Source of the DNA: Bacteroidia bacterium
Lineage (GTDB): Bacteria; Bacteroidota; Bacteroidia; UKL13-3
DNA length: 64,000 nucleotides
Direction of reading: 5' to 3'
Assembly: GCA_023151275.1 (NCBI GenBank)
Contig: JAKLJI010000005.1
Span: 62,001-126,000, forward strand
Position numbers and translations under genes: made by a program. Each line of letters opens with the position of its first letter. The first letter of the stretch is position 1. The notes under the pieces are model-generated. The model was not told the DNA's origin. It ran no database searches and worked only from the letters and a program-made list of their open reading frames with translations. Shown one piece after another: positions 54,436 to 63,262 of this stretch.

Positions 54436-54972
54436 CTAGCCAAATACCAAATCAAATTCTTTCTTAATGAAAATAAGTGCCTTTTGGGTAGGGATTTGAT
54501 CAAGCTTAATCAGCTCTTCAAAAATGCTTTTACTCAAATCAAGCCCAACTGCTGTTGGACCTAAATCCTGGTAGGCGGTGTTGATTAAATTAATCATTTC
54601 TTCTTTAACCACACGGATAACTTGCCATGCCTGGGCAGAAACATACAGTTGCTGCGATACATTGTGATTGAACTCGTTGTTGATTTCGTTGATTAAATCC
54701 ACCTTGAGTTGAGTAGCACTTACACCCGGTTTGTGAACGCGAATAACCAGGTTTTCCGGACTCATTCTTTCAAGCAGCAAAATACAGCGTTCGTAAGCTT
54801 GCAATTTGAGAGGCTGCATGGTTTTGCCGTTTTCTGTACGCAAATCCAACAAACGCTTTTGATATTCGGCATCAAAGAAAATCTTGAATTGGTAATAAGT
54901 AATCAAGAATACAATCAATGCAGGAATAACATACTTAGTAATCTCAAGAAACAAGGCTATAACTTCGTTCAT
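54436..54972 (-). CDS. Conserved Bacteroidota membrane-anchored protein, unknown function
   Basis: A 178-residue protein with one N-terminal transmembrane helix at about residues 10-28 (ITKYVIPALIVFLITYY) and a mostly helical cytoplasmic domain (LKLQAYERCILLLERMSPE, EINNEFNHNVSQQLYVSAQA, QVIRVVKEEMINLINTAYQD). The pattern is one I associate with a conserved protein that often sits beside methylmalonyl-CoA mutase subunits in this phylum, but I know of no activity. Sixteen bases separate it from the mutase gene downstream, so they are probably co-transcribed. Confidence 0.8.
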   Translation of the reverse strand: MNEVIALFLEITKYVIPALIVFLITYYQFKIFFDAEYQKRLLDLRTENGKTMQPLKLQAYERCILLLERMSPENLVIRVHKPGVSATQLKVDLINEINNEFNHNVSQQLYVSAQAWQVIRVVKEEMINLINTAYQDLGPTAVGLDLSKSIFEELIKLDQIPTQKALIFIKKEFDLVFG

Positions 54973-55185
54973 GCTTAAAATTTTCCCGAAAATAACAGAA
55001 TTCAGTTAAGAATGCAGGCACCAATGTAGGAAACAGGCACAATTCCTTGCCTTACAAGAAATTTTAAGTCATTTTTTTGATTCACTAACTGTCTAGAAAA
55101 TCCAACTATTCAAAAGCGAACTGTGAATTGTGCAGGAAAAATTGGGCATGCCGGAGCAATTATTGGTAGCTTCGTAAATCAGGGC

Positions 55186-57768
55186 ATGGCAAAAAAAGGC
55201 AAAGACAACAAGGTGATTTTCAACGAGGTTTCCGATTTTCCGGAAGCATCAGAGGAAAAGGTTAAGAATCCGAAGAAAGAGAAGAAAAGTGGAGGAAAAG
55301 GAATACGTCTGTTTTCTTTTTTAGCCGATGAGCGTTTTCAGAAATCACTCGGCTTGTTTTTACTTTTTGCTGCATTTTTTTTGTTGGTATCCGGAATTTC
55401 TTTTCTGGTTAGCTGGAGGGCAGATCAAAGTTTAGTTCGAGGAATCAGCTTTTCAGGATTTTTAAATGCCCAGCCCGGTGATGCTCAAAACACCTTGGGT
55501 GTTCTGGGTGCTTGGATCAGTTATATCTTTATTTACAAAGGGTTTGGACTAGCTTCTTTTGCATTTGTGCTTCTTTTTGTAGCAAGTGGAATTGTATTAC
55601 TCACCTCTACAGAACCCATTCCTTTAGCAGCAACAGTTAGGTACTCCTTTTTTGCTGGCATTTGGCTTTCCCTGAGTATGGGTTTCATTTTTGCAGAGCA
55701 ATTCCCTGTTTTGGGCGGTTCTTTCGGCTACTTTGGTAGTCAGTTTTTAATTGGACTCATGGGAAGTGCCGGCACTGGAATGGCATTGGTTTTATATGTA
55801 CTTATTTTCTTGGTGGTGGTGTTTAATATTCGCTTTTATGAGGAGCGCAAATCCGCAACTAAAGAAGAAGCCATTCCGACCGAATCCAAAAGTACAGGTA
55901 ATAGTCTACATATTCCGGCAGTTGAACCTGAAATGGAAAGTATTGACCCCAATTCCTTAGTTCTTATTCAGCAACCAAACAATTCTGAGCTTACCGATTC
56001 AGAAGAAATTATCGAAAACACAAAACCTGAATTGCAGGAAGAAGAACAGGAGCCAATTGAGGAGGAACCCGAAGAATTGATTGAGCAAGAAGCTGAACCA
56101 ATTCCAATTCAGGCCATAGCCCAACAACTAAGCGAACCAACACCAACCTTGACCACAGATAGTGGTTTAGTGGTTGAAGTACAGGAAATTCAGGATGAAG
56201 TTGCAGAAACGGAAGGTAGCGTAAGAAAAGACCATTACGGGATTGATGAGCCTTATGACCCAACGCTGGACTTTAGTTTTTACAAGTATCCTAACCTTGA
56301 ATTGCTCAATGAATATGGAGATAATAAGGCTAAGGTTGACACGAACGAGCTGAGCGAAAAAACCCGAATGATTGAGGATACACTCCGCAATTATGGGATT
56401 GGCATTAAGAAAATTTCGGCTACCATTGGTCCAACTGTTACGCTCTATGAAATTGTGCCTCAAGATGGAGTGCGAATTGCCAAAATCAAAAACCTGGAAG
56501 ACGATATTGCCTTGAGTTTGGCGGCCTTGGGAATTCGTATCATCGCTCCAATTCCTGGAAAAGGGACTATTGGTATTGAAGTTCCCAACCTTACTCCGGC
56601 AATGGTTTCGATTCGCTCGGTGCTTTCATCTCCCAAATTTGTAAATGCGGAAATGGATTTACCGGTGGCTTTTGGCAAAACCATATCAAACGAAGTTTTT
56701 GTAACCGATTTGGCAAAAATGCCTCACTTGCTCATGGCGGGAGCAACGGGTCAGGGTAAATCGGTTGGGCTGAATACCTTATTGGTTTCTTTGCTCTATA
56801 AAAAGCATCCATCCCAAATAAAATTTGTATTGGTCGATCCTAAAAAGGTGGAATTGAACATCTACAAAACTATTGAGCGGCATTTTCTGGCCAAAATCCC
56901 CGGCGATCAGGATGCAATTATCACCGACACCAAACTGGTAATCCATACCTTGAATAGCCTTTGCAAAGAAATGGACGACCGCTACGATTTGTTGAAGGAT
57001 GCGCAGGTGAGAAACCTCAAGGAATACAATGCAAAATTCATCAGCAGAAGATTGCCGCCCAATGAAAAATACCAGCATCGATTTCTTCCTTACATTGTAG
57101 TTGTTATTGATGAGTTGGCCGATTTGATGATGACGGCAGGAAAAGAAATTGAACTTCCGATTGCCCGTTTGGCTCAATTGGCTCGAGCAATTGGTATTCA
57201 CTTAATCTTGGCGACTCAGCGTCCATCGGTGAATATTATCACCGGAACCATCAAAGCCAATTTCCCGGCCCGCGTGGCTTTCCGGGTTTCACAAAAAATT
57301 GACTCGCGAACCATTTTAGATGCCAATGGAGCCGACCAACTCATAGGAAAAGGCGATATGCTATTCAGCAATGGCAACGATTTGATTCGTCTGCAATGTG
57401 CTTTTGTGGATACCCCTGAAGTTGAAAAAATCACCGAATACATCGGCAGTCAGGGCGGACGCGAACCCTATGCACTTCCTTTGGTTCAATCTGAAAATGA
57501 CGAAGGAGGAGGTTCCGAAGCCATGGACCAAGGTAGCCGCGATGAATTGTTTGAAGAAGCAGCAAGGATTATTGTCACCACTCAACAGGGCTCAACCTCC
57601 CTTTTGCAACGCAAGTTAAACCTGGGCTATAACCGGGCCGGACGATTAATTGATCAGCTGGAAAAAGCTAAAATTGTGGGACCATTCAAAGGGTCAAAAG
57701 CCCGTGAGGTTTTAGTGATGAGCGAGCTGGAACTGGAAGAAGTTTTAAGAAATCTGAACAACCGATAG
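55186..57768 (+). CDS. ftsK: DNA translocase FtsK
   Basis: An 860-residue septum-localised DNA pump that helps separate chromosome ends at division. The ATG at 55186 (MAKKGKDN) is chosen over a GTG at 55123 because it matches the family start. Four N-terminal membrane helices (residues about 55-205) precede an acidic Pro/Glu-rich linker. The motor has Walker A GATGQGKSVG, Walker B VVVIDELADLMM and LATQRPSVNIITGTIKANFP. The gamma winged-helix domain that reads polar sequences is at the C-terminus (STSLLQRKLNLGYNRAGRLI). The LolA-like gene follows after about 95 bases. Confidence 0.96.
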   Translation: MAKKGKDNKVIFNEVSDFPEASEEKVKNPKKEKKSGGKGIRLFSFLADERFQKSLGLFLLFAAFFLLVSGISFLVSWRADQSLVRGISFSGFLNAQPGDAQNTLGVLGAWISYIFIYKGFGLASFAFVLLFVASGIVLLTSTEPIPLAATVRYSFFAGIWLSLSMGFIFAEQFPVLGGSFGYFGSQFLIGLMGSAGTGMALVLYVLIFLVVVFNIRFYEERKSATKEEAIPTESKSTGNSLHIPAVEPEMESIDPNSLVLIQQPNNSELTDSEEIIENTKPELQEEEQEPIEEEPEELIEQEAEPIPIQAIAQQLSEPTPTLTTDSGLVVEVQEIQDEVAETEGSVRKDHYGIDEPYDPTLDFSFYKYPNLELLNEYGDNKAKVDTNELSEKTRMIEDTLRNYGIGIKKISATIGPTVTLYEIVPQDGVRIAKIKNLEDDIALSLAALGIRIIAPIPGKGTIGIEVPNLTPAMVSIRSVLSSPKFVNAEMDLPVAFGKTISNEVFVTDLAKMPHLLMAGATGQGKSVGLNTLLVSLLYKKHPSQIKFVLVDPKKVELNIYKTIERHFLAKIPGDQDAIITDTKLVIHTLNSLCKEMDDRYDLLKDAQVRNLKEYNAKFISRRLPPNEKYQHRFLPYIVVVIDELADLMMTAGKEIELPIARLAQLARAIGIHLILATQRPSVNIITGTIKANFPARVAFRVSQKIDSRTILDANGADQLIGKGDMLFSNGNDLIRLQCAFVDTPEVEKITEYIGSQGGREPYALPLVQSENDEGGGSEAMDQGSRDELFEEAARIIVTTQQGSTSLLQRKLNLGYNRAGRLIDQLEKAKIVGPFKGSKAREVLVMSELELEEVLRNLNNR

Positions 57769-57863
57769 CAATAAATCTAAACTTTGGCCTCAATTTTGAG
57801 TTAAATACTATTCATTGAGTTAACTCATTTTATTATTTGTTCTTCAATCCAAATATTTGCACC

Positions 57864-58508
57864 GTGAAAAACATACTCATCTTATCAATCGCTCTGATTT
57901 TCAGCTACCAGGGCATTTCCCAAGGGAAAGTTAATGATGCTGAAAAATTGCTTGAAAAGATTTCAAAGCGGTACAAAGCTTTCAAGAGTATAAAAGCAGA
58001 TTTTGTTTACACACTTGAAAACAAGCAAGAAAAAAGTCAGGAAAAGCAGAAAGGCAATATTTTGGTAAAGGGCAACAAATTCAGATTGGATGTTGCAAAC
58101 CAAATTATCATTTGCGACAATAAAACCATTTGGACGTATAGCCGCGAAATCAATGAGGTTCAAATTAGCAATTACGACCCCAAAAAAGCCGCCATTCGCC
58201 TTGATGATATTTTTACCATGTACGGCAAAGGATTTTTGTACAAGCAAATTGAGACGAAAAAAGAGGGGAACCGGGAATTGGTGCACATTGAATTAACACC
58301 AAAAGACAAGAAAAAGAACTACTACAAAATCAAGGTTTGGGTAGATAAAACCAATTCAACGATTATTAGCTCTCAGGTATTTGATAAAAACGGTTCAATT
58401 CATACGTATACTGTAACCAACCAGGTGCCAAATCTGGTATTTCAAGACAACCAGTTCAGCTTTGATGTGAAGAAGTTTCCGGGTTGCGAGGTTGTGGACC
58501 TCCGATAA
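57864..58508 (+). CDS. LolA-like outer-membrane lipoprotein carrier
   Basis: A 214-residue periplasmic protein from the GTG at 57864; a TTG at 57837 would put nine residues before the signal peptide. Signal peptide: VKNILILSIALIFSYQGISQ. The body has the LolA fold pattern FKSIKADFVYTLENKQ...KGNILVKGNKFRLDV and IICDNKTIWTYSREINEVQI. LolA ferries lipoproteins from inner to outer membrane. It follows ftsK, a common neighbour of lolA in bacteria, which supports the call. Bacteroidota LolA proteins are divergent, so orthology is likely rather than certain. Confidence 0.88.
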   Translation: MKNILILSIALIFSYQGISQGKVNDAEKLLEKISKRYKAFKSIKADFVYTLENKQEKSQEKQKGNILVKGNKFRLDVANQIIICDNKTIWTYSREINEVQISNYDPKKAAIRLDDIFTMYGKGFLYKQIETKKEGNRELVHIELTPKDKKKNYYKIKVWVDKTNSTIISSQVFDKNGSIHTYTVTNQVPNLVFQDNQFSFDVKKFPGCEVVDLR

Positions 58509-58511
58509 AAC

Positions 58512-58547
58512 AAAAAAGGTTCGATGCGCAAACATCGAACCTTTTTT
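58512..58547. terminator. Bidirectional terminator
   Basis: A perfect 15-bp stem, AAAAAAGGTTCGATG with CATCGAACCTTTTTT, and six-base loop, between the convergent lolA-like and DUF1573 genes. Confidence 0.93.
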
Positions 58548-58551
58548 GTTA

Positions 58552-58989
58552 TTAGAATCCTCCACCCGATTCTAGTTTGACCGGGCTTTGTGGTTCAACC
58601 GGAATTTCTTCTACTGTACCTTTAATGGTGAGTTGAACAGTTCCGGTAGTTGCATTTGAATACACGGTAATTCCTTTACTGAATTGTCCTTTATAAGAGC
58701 CCGGATTGTAAATGGCTTTTATTCGGGCTTTTTGTCCCGGCATGATGGGCTCTCGTGGCCATTCAGGAGTTGTGCAACCGCAACCGGGTTGAACATTACT
58801 CAACACCAATGGAGCCTTACCCTTATTGGTAAATACGAACTCATGAATAGCCTGTTTGCCTTGAAAAATCTTTCCAAAATCATGGGTTGTGGCCTCAAAT
58901 ACGATTTCAGCTTTTGCATCCTGTGCCACTGATGCGAAAGGAAGAGCGAACAAGGAACAAAATGCGAAAAACGCAATTAATTTTCTCAT
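58552..58989 (-). CDS. DUF1573 secreted protein (paralog 1)
   Basis: A 145-residue exported protein from the ATG at 58989 (MRKLIAFFAFCSLFALPFAS signal peptide); the upstream start at 59085 runs into the next gene's end and is rejected. The DUF1573 Ig-like domain shows the hallmark THDFGKIFQGKQAIHEFVF, KAPLVLSNVQPGCGCTTPEW and PGQKARIKAIYNP. The invariant GCGCTTPEW pair of cysteines suggests a metal or disulfide site. A close paralog is encoded just upstream. Function of the family is not established. Confidence 0.9.
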   Translation of the reverse strand: MRKLIAFFAFCSLFALPFASVAQDAKAEIVFEATTHDFGKIFQGKQAIHEFVFTNKGKAPLVLSNVQPGCGCTTPEWPREPIMPGQKARIKAIYNPGSYKGQFSKGITVYSNATTGTVQLTIKGTVEEIPVEPQSPVKLESGGGF

Positions 58990-59008
58990 AATACGGGATG
59001 GTTTAAGC

Positions 59009-59039
59009 AAAAAAAAACTGTACCCGAAGATACAGTTTT
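59009..59039 (-). terminator. Terminator between the DUF1573 genes
   Basis: Stem AAAACTGTA / TACAGTTTT with an eight-base loop and a nine-T run on the minus strand. It separates the two paralogs, which are therefore probably not one operon. Confidence 0.88.
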
Positions 59040-59056
59040 CTATGGATAAGAATGGA

Positions 59057-59473
59057 TTACTTCTGCTCTGCTGGCTTAACATCACCTTTTAGGTAAAGGA
59101 TGATAGTTGAATTTTTAGCATTGCTCATTACAGTAACACTTTTGGTGAAAGGACCAGGAGCTGCTGCATTGTAAGTAGCTTTTACAAATCCTTTTTTACC
59201 TGGTTTGATTGGTTCTTTGGTCCAATCTGGAGTAGTACAACCGCAGCTGGCGGAAGCATTGGTAATGATTAAAGGAGCTTTACCTGTGTTTTCAAACTCA
59301 AAGGTGTAAGTTGCAGGTGTACCTTGTGGAATGCTACCAAAATCATGTGTTTCTTTTACAAACTTGATTTCAGCCTGATTTGCAGGTTGAGCTTCAGGAG
59401 TTGTTGTTGTTTGGGCCTGAGAGGCCAGGAATCCGCCGAAGGCGAAAACGGCTGTAAAAAGGAGCTTTTTCAT
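59057..59473 (-). CDS. DUF1573 secreted protein (paralog 2)
   Basis: A 138-residue exported protein. Signal peptide MKKLLFTAVFAFGGFLASQA, a Thr/Pro/Gln-rich stretch, then the DUF1573 domain: THDFGSIPQGTPATYTFEF, KAPLIITNASASCGCTTPDW and PGKKGFVKATYNA. It is clearly related to the downstream gene at 58552-58989, sharing the CGCTTP motif and overall length, so the pair arose by tandem duplication. Each has its own signal peptide and terminator. No function is known for either. Confidence 0.9.
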   Translation of the reverse strand: MKKLLFTAVFAFGGFLASQAQTTTTPEAQPANQAEIKFVKETHDFGSIPQGTPATYTFEFENTGKAPLIITNASASCGCTTPDWTKEPIKPGKKGFVKATYNAAAPGPFTKSVTVMSNAKNSTIILYLKGDVKPAEQK

Positions 59474-59703
59474 ATAGTGTAATTGACTTTTTAGTTAGTA
59501 AATACTTTTGGCAAGTTAAGACCTATAAAGGAAAATGACCATAACCGCTAAAATTATTTAAGTTGATATTAGCAAATCCTGTTCCAAAAATAGAAACTGG
59601 CAGAAGTTTTCTGTAAAAACCATCTTTAAACACCAAAAAAGAACATCGCTTGGGCAAGGACTTGCTGGGAACCAGAAAGCTGACACTATTTTTCAGGCTG
59701 TTT

Positions 59704-59734
59704 TTTGATGAAGCCTAAAAATAGATTAGGTTTG
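59704..59734 (+). promoter_or_regulatory. Promoter of the E1 alpha/beta dehydrogenase gene
   Basis: TTTG at 59704-59707, a 19-base spacer and TAGGTTTG at 59727-59734, a full match to the Bacteroidota consensus; the ATG follows after 20 bases. An inverted repeat (arms near 59689-59699 and 59712-59721) surrounds the -33 element and may be an operator. The rest of the 281-base gap shows nothing else. Confidence 0.7.
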
Positions 59735-59754
59735 AGCAATTAAGAGTATTTCGC

Positions 59755-62154
59755 ATGACTACCGCTAAAGATACTGAAAAAAACTTCAAGGCATTAGCCT
59801 TGGAGGATTACAGAATAGCCTACCAAAGCCGCCTTGCCAGCTTGCTCGGACGTAAAGAAGTATTAACCGGGAAAGCCAAATTTGGCATTTTTGGCGACGG
59901 AAAAGAGCTTCCACAAATTGCTATGGCCAAGGCCTTTAAAAATGGTGATTTCAGAAGTGGATATTACCGCGACCAAACTTTTATGATGGCTAGCGGACTT
60001 TTGTCGGTACAAGAATTTTTTGCCCAATTGTATGCCCATACCGATGTTCAGGCAGAACCCGCCAGCGCAGGAAGGATGATGAACGGCCATTTCGGAACCC
60101 GATTGCTCGATGAATCCGGAAATTGGACAGATTTAAAAAATAGGAAAAACTCCTCATCAGATATTTCGCCAACTGCCGGACAAATGTTGCGTTTGCTGGG
60201 CTTGGCTCAAGCTTCAAAATACTATAGGGCCAACGCTGAACTCATTGGCGAAAATCAATTTTCAGACAATGGCAATGAAGTGGCCTGGGGAACCATAGGT
60301 AATGCCAGTTCAAGCGAAGGCCATTTTTTTGAGACCATCAATGCAGCCGGTGTATTGCAGGTTCCGATGGTAATTTCGGTTTGGGATGACCAATATGGAA
60401 TTTCCGTTCCAGCCAAATATCAAACCACTAAAGAAAGCATCTCAGAAATTTTAAAAGGATTTCAGCGTGAACCTGGGAAAAATGGTTATGAAATTTTTGT
60501 AGTAAAGGGTTGGGATTATGCGGCATTGGTTGAAACCTATGAAAAAGCCGGAAAAATTGCTCGCGAAGAGCATGTTCCTTGCCTTGTTCACGTTACCGAG
60601 CTTACACAACCACAAGGGCATTCCACTTCGGGCTCACATGAACGTTACAAAAGCAAAGAACGTTTAGCCTGGGAAGCTGAAAACGATTGCATCAAACGGT
60701 TTAGAGAGTGGTTGATTGAAAGCGGAATTGCCAAATCGGAGGAACTTGACCAACTTGAAAACGAAGCTAAAATCCATGTAAATGTTTCCCGTAAAAATGC
60801 TTGGGAAGCTTATTTGAATCCCATCAAACAAGAAATCGCCGATGCATCAAAATACATTACTGCGCTGGCTATGTCGAGTCGCAATGCAAACGCCATTTCG
60901 GCTTTGGCACAAGGCCTGAACTCCATTGCCGAACCCATTCGGAAAGATATTGGCAATGCGATTAACCAAGCATTGCGCTTGAGTTATGGCGAGAATTCCC
61001 AAGAAAGGGAACAGCTCATTCGTTTTCAATCCTCTTTCAGGGGCGAAAATTTCGAGCGATACAATTCTTATTTGCATTCTGAATCTTCTGCACGTGCATT
61101 AAATATTCAAGAAGTAAAGCCTGTATTTACTGAAGATAGTAAGGTGGTTGATGGTCGCGAAATTTTGGTAGCATTTTTTGACCACCTACTTAGCAACGAC
61201 CCAAGGGTTCTTGCCTTTGGCGAAGACTTGGGTAAAATTGGCGATGTAAACCAAGGCTTTGCCGGTTTGCAGGAAAAGCATGGGGAAAGTCGGGTTTCAG
61301 ATACCGGAATTCGTGAACTCACCATCATTGGACAAGGCATTGGAACTGCACTGCGGGGATTAAGACCTATTGCTGAAATCCAATACCTAGACTACTTATT
61401 ATATGGACTTCAACCCCTTAGCGATGATGTGGCAACACTTCAGTACCGCACCAAGGGTGGACAAAAAGCGCCTGTTATTGTTCGCACACGAGGACATCGC
61501 TTGGAAGGCATTTGGCATTCAGGCTCGCCAATTGGAATGATTATTAATAGCCTTAGAGGTATGCATGTTTGTGTTCCGAGAAACATGACACAGGCGGCAG
61601 GCATGTACAAAACCTTGATGTTAAGTGATGAACCAGCTTTGGTTATTGAATGTCTGAACGGATATAGGTTGAAAGAGCGCTTGCCTGAAAACATTGGCGA
61701 GTACACAGTTTCTTTAGGAATTCCGGAAGTAATTGAATCTGGAAATGACATAACCATTGTTTCTTATGGCTCAACCTTGCGTGTTGTTCAAGATGCGTGC
61801 AAACAGTTGGCAGAAATTGGAATAAGTGTTGACTTGATTGATGCACAAACCCTGCTTCCTTTTGATATTCACCATCAAATTGCCGAATCGGTAAAGAAAA
61901 CGCACAAGTTGTTGGTGGTTGATGAAGATGTACCAGGTGGAGCATCGGCATATATTTTGCAACAAATTTTGGAAGTACAGGATGCTTGGAAATACTTGGA
62001 TGCAAAGCCCCAAACCCTGAGTGCAAAGGCCCATAGACCTGCGTATGGCACCGATGGAGATTATTTTAGCAAACCCGCTGTTGAGGATGTGTTTGAAAAG
62101 GTAATTGCCATGATGAACGAATACGACCCGGAGAATTTCCCTGCCTTTATTTAG
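59755..62154 (+). CDS. Fused 2-oxo acid dehydrogenase E1 alpha/beta (branched-chain type)
   Basis: A 799-residue fusion of E1 alpha and beta, which are separate proteins in most bacteria. The alpha part (residues about 20-380) includes GYYRDQTFMMASGL, AGRMMNGHFGT and the TPP/Mg segment GTIGNASSSEGHFFETINAA with WDDQYGIS. The beta part (about 460-799) includes ILVAFFDHLLSNDPRVLAFG, RVSDTGIRELTIIGQGIGTA, PLSDDVATLQYRTKGG, LLVVDEDVPGGASAYI. The usual GDG and NN residues of the TPP motif are replaced by GNA and DD, so cofactor binding deserves checking. It would decarboxylate branched-chain 2-oxo acids with an E2 partner not in the window. Its own promoter lies just upstream. Confidence 0.92.
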   Translation: MTTAKDTEKNFKALALEDYRIAYQSRLASLLGRKEVLTGKAKFGIFGDGKELPQIAMAKAFKNGDFRSGYYRDQTFMMASGLLSVQEFFAQLYAHTDVQAEPASAGRMMNGHFGTRLLDESGNWTDLKNRKNSSSDISPTAGQMLRLLGLAQASKYYRANAELIGENQFSDNGNEVAWGTIGNASSSEGHFFETINAAGVLQVPMVISVWDDQYGISVPAKYQTTKESISEILKGFQREPGKNGYEIFVVKGWDYAALVETYEKAGKIAREEHVPCLVHVTELTQPQGHSTSGSHERYKSKERLAWEAENDCIKRFREWLIESGIAKSEELDQLENEAKIHVNVSRKNAWEAYLNPIKQEIADASKYITALAMSSRNANAISALAQGLNSIAEPIRKDIGNAINQALRLSYGENSQEREQLIRFQSSFRGENFERYNSYLHSESSARALNIQEVKPVFTEDSKVVDGREILVAFFDHLLSNDPRVLAFGEDLGKIGDVNQGFAGLQEKHGESRVSDTGIRELTIIGQGIGTALRGLRPIAEIQYLDYLLYGLQPLSDDVATLQYRTKGGQKAPVIVRTRGHRLEGIWHSGSPIGMIINSLRGMHVCVPRNMTQAAGMYKTLMLSDEPALVIECLNGYRLKERLPENIGEYTVSLGIPEVIESGNDITIVSYGSTLRVVQDACKQLAEIGISVDLIDAQTLLPFDIHHQIAESVKKTHKLLVVDEDVPGGASAYILQQILEVQDAWKYLDAKPQTLSAKAHRPAYGTDGDYFSKPAVEDVFEKVIAMMNEYDPENFPAFI

Positions 62155-62197
62155 AGAATAGCGATGGCTATTTATTAGGCTATGGCTATTGGCTATA

Positions 62198-62668
62198 GCT
62201 ATGGCCATTTGTTAGATGGAGCTAAAGGCTATGGCTTTTGGCTATAGCTATAGCCGATTTGAGAAAATTGATTCATTTTCTAGATTCAAAATGGGTCACC
62301 CGCCTCCGGCGGGTTAATATTGATATTTTCTTGGGGTGGTCAATTTCAACAATAATGCCACCCCTACAATAATGCCACCCCTAACGGGGTTGGAATCTTG
62401 TTGCAATAGTTTCTCAAATTTCAAAGGCTAATCCGCCGAAGGTGGAAAAGCAAAAGGCCCAGATTTGAAAATCGTTCCCAAAATTCAAAGCCAAAGGCAA
62501 ACGGCTAAAAGCCAATGGCCCCGAATTTAAAATCGTTCACAAATCCAAAGCCATCGCTCACCAATTGCAAATCGTTTACAAATTTCACAAAAAGCTAAGG
62601 GCAAAGGGCAAAAAGCCAATGGTCCAGAACTTCAAATCGTTCACGTCCCCAAAAGCCATCGCCATAGC
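62198..62668. repeat. Long direct repeat, left copy
   Basis: About 470 bases of non-coding sequence, repeated at 63263-63680. It starts with the degenerate GGCTAT-rich tract GGCTATAGCTATAGCC and continues through a hairpin CCCGCC-TCC-GGCGGG (absent from the right copy), two AATAATGCCACCCCTA units, the hairpin TCCGCC-GAA-GGTGGA, and a loose series of AAATCGTT(C/T)AC...CCAATGG units about 40-64 bases apart. The left copy carries 62 bases missing from the right. No gene is seen in 62155-62714 apart from the start of the antitoxin. Confidence 0.85.
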
Positions 62669-62669
62669 C

Positions 62670-62702
62670 GTACGTAATTTCGTACAAAATTACGTACATT
62701 TG
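62670..62702 (+). promoter_or_regulatory. Promoter and autoregulatory operator of yefM-yoeB
   Basis: Perfect 11-bp inverted repeat GTACGTAATTT / AAATTACGTAC (62670-62680, 62687-62697) overlapping the -7 element TACATTTG (62695-62702). Antitoxins of this family bind palindromes at their own promoter. The ATG lies 12 bases past the -7 element, so the leader is very short. Confidence 0.7.
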
Positions 62703-62714
62703 AAAAAAATCCTT

Positions 62715-62966
62715 ATGAAAGCCATTACCATCTCAAGCCTAAGAAAAGAAATGAAATCGTACTTTGATTATGTAAGCAAGTCGATGGAAGTATTGGTGAT
62801 CCCAAGAAACAAGGACAATGAGGCCATTGTAATCATGTCGATTCAAGAATACAATTCATTGAAAGAAACCGAGCATTTACTTTCAACCAAGAACAACAGG
62901 ACCAGGCTTATGGAGTCTCTGGACCAAGCCACAAAAGGAGAAACCGTATCTTTCAGTATCGACTAG
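62715..62966 (+). CDS. yefM: YefM/Phd-family antitoxin
   Basis: An 83-residue antitoxin: [20 protein letters not shown] at the DNA-binding N-terminus, [21 protein letters not shown] in the fold core, and a charged C-terminal tail ([20 protein letters not shown]) that would wrap the toxin. The ATG at 62715 is fixed by the promoter and operator just upstream; a reading frame open to 62565 would contain that promoter and repeat sequence and is rejected. The stop is immediately followed by the toxin start. It binds YoeB and represses its own operon. Confidence 0.93.
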   Translation: MKAITISSLRKEMKSYFDYVSKSMEVLVIPRNKDNEAIVIMSIQEYNSLKETEHLLSTKNNRTRLMESLDQATKGETVSFSID

Positions 62967-63239
62967 ATGAATTTTGAGTTCACGGCACATGCCTGGGAAG
63001 ACTTTTCATACTGGATTGAAACCGACCCGGAAGTCGTAGAAAAGATTAAGGAGCTACTAAAAGCTATCAAGCAAGACCCATTCAAAGGAATCGGAAAACC
63101 AGAGCCCTTAAAATTTGGGCTGAAAGGCTATTGGTCGAGAAGGATTACCACAGATCACCGGCTGGTTTATACGGTGGTTGGCAAAAAGGGAACCGATCAA
63201 AAATGTATTATTATACAATGTCGCTTTCACTACGATTGA
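62967..63239 (+). CDS. yoeB: YoeB-family toxin (ribosome-dependent mRNA endonuclease)
   Basis: A 90-residue toxin, slightly longer than E. coli YoeB. It aligns end to end with the family: AWEDFSYWIETD, DPFKGIGKPEPLKFGL, YWSRRITTDHRLVYTV and a CRFHYD end. The catalytic residues known from YoeB are all present: Glu46 (KPEPL), Arg65 (DHRLV) and His88 (FHYD). The toxin cuts mRNA at the ribosomal A site. It starts on the base after the antitoxin stop, so translation is tightly coupled. No sign of inactivation. Confidence 0.95.
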   Translation: MNFEFTAHAWEDFSYWIETDPEVVEKIKELLKAIKQDPFKGIGKPEPLKFGLKGYWSRRITTDHRLVYTVVGKKGTDQKCIIIQCRFHYD

Positions 63240-63262
63240 CTTGTTTCTGGCAATTGTTTCTG

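Noticed and set aside
62565-62714. Extended N-terminus of the antitoxin (50 more residues)
   Set aside because: It consists of repeat sequence and contains the promoter and operator; the family starts at [13 protein letters not shown].
62155-62714. CRISPR array suspected from repeated units
   Set aside because: Units are degenerate, of uneven spacing, and lack uniform spacers or cas genes.
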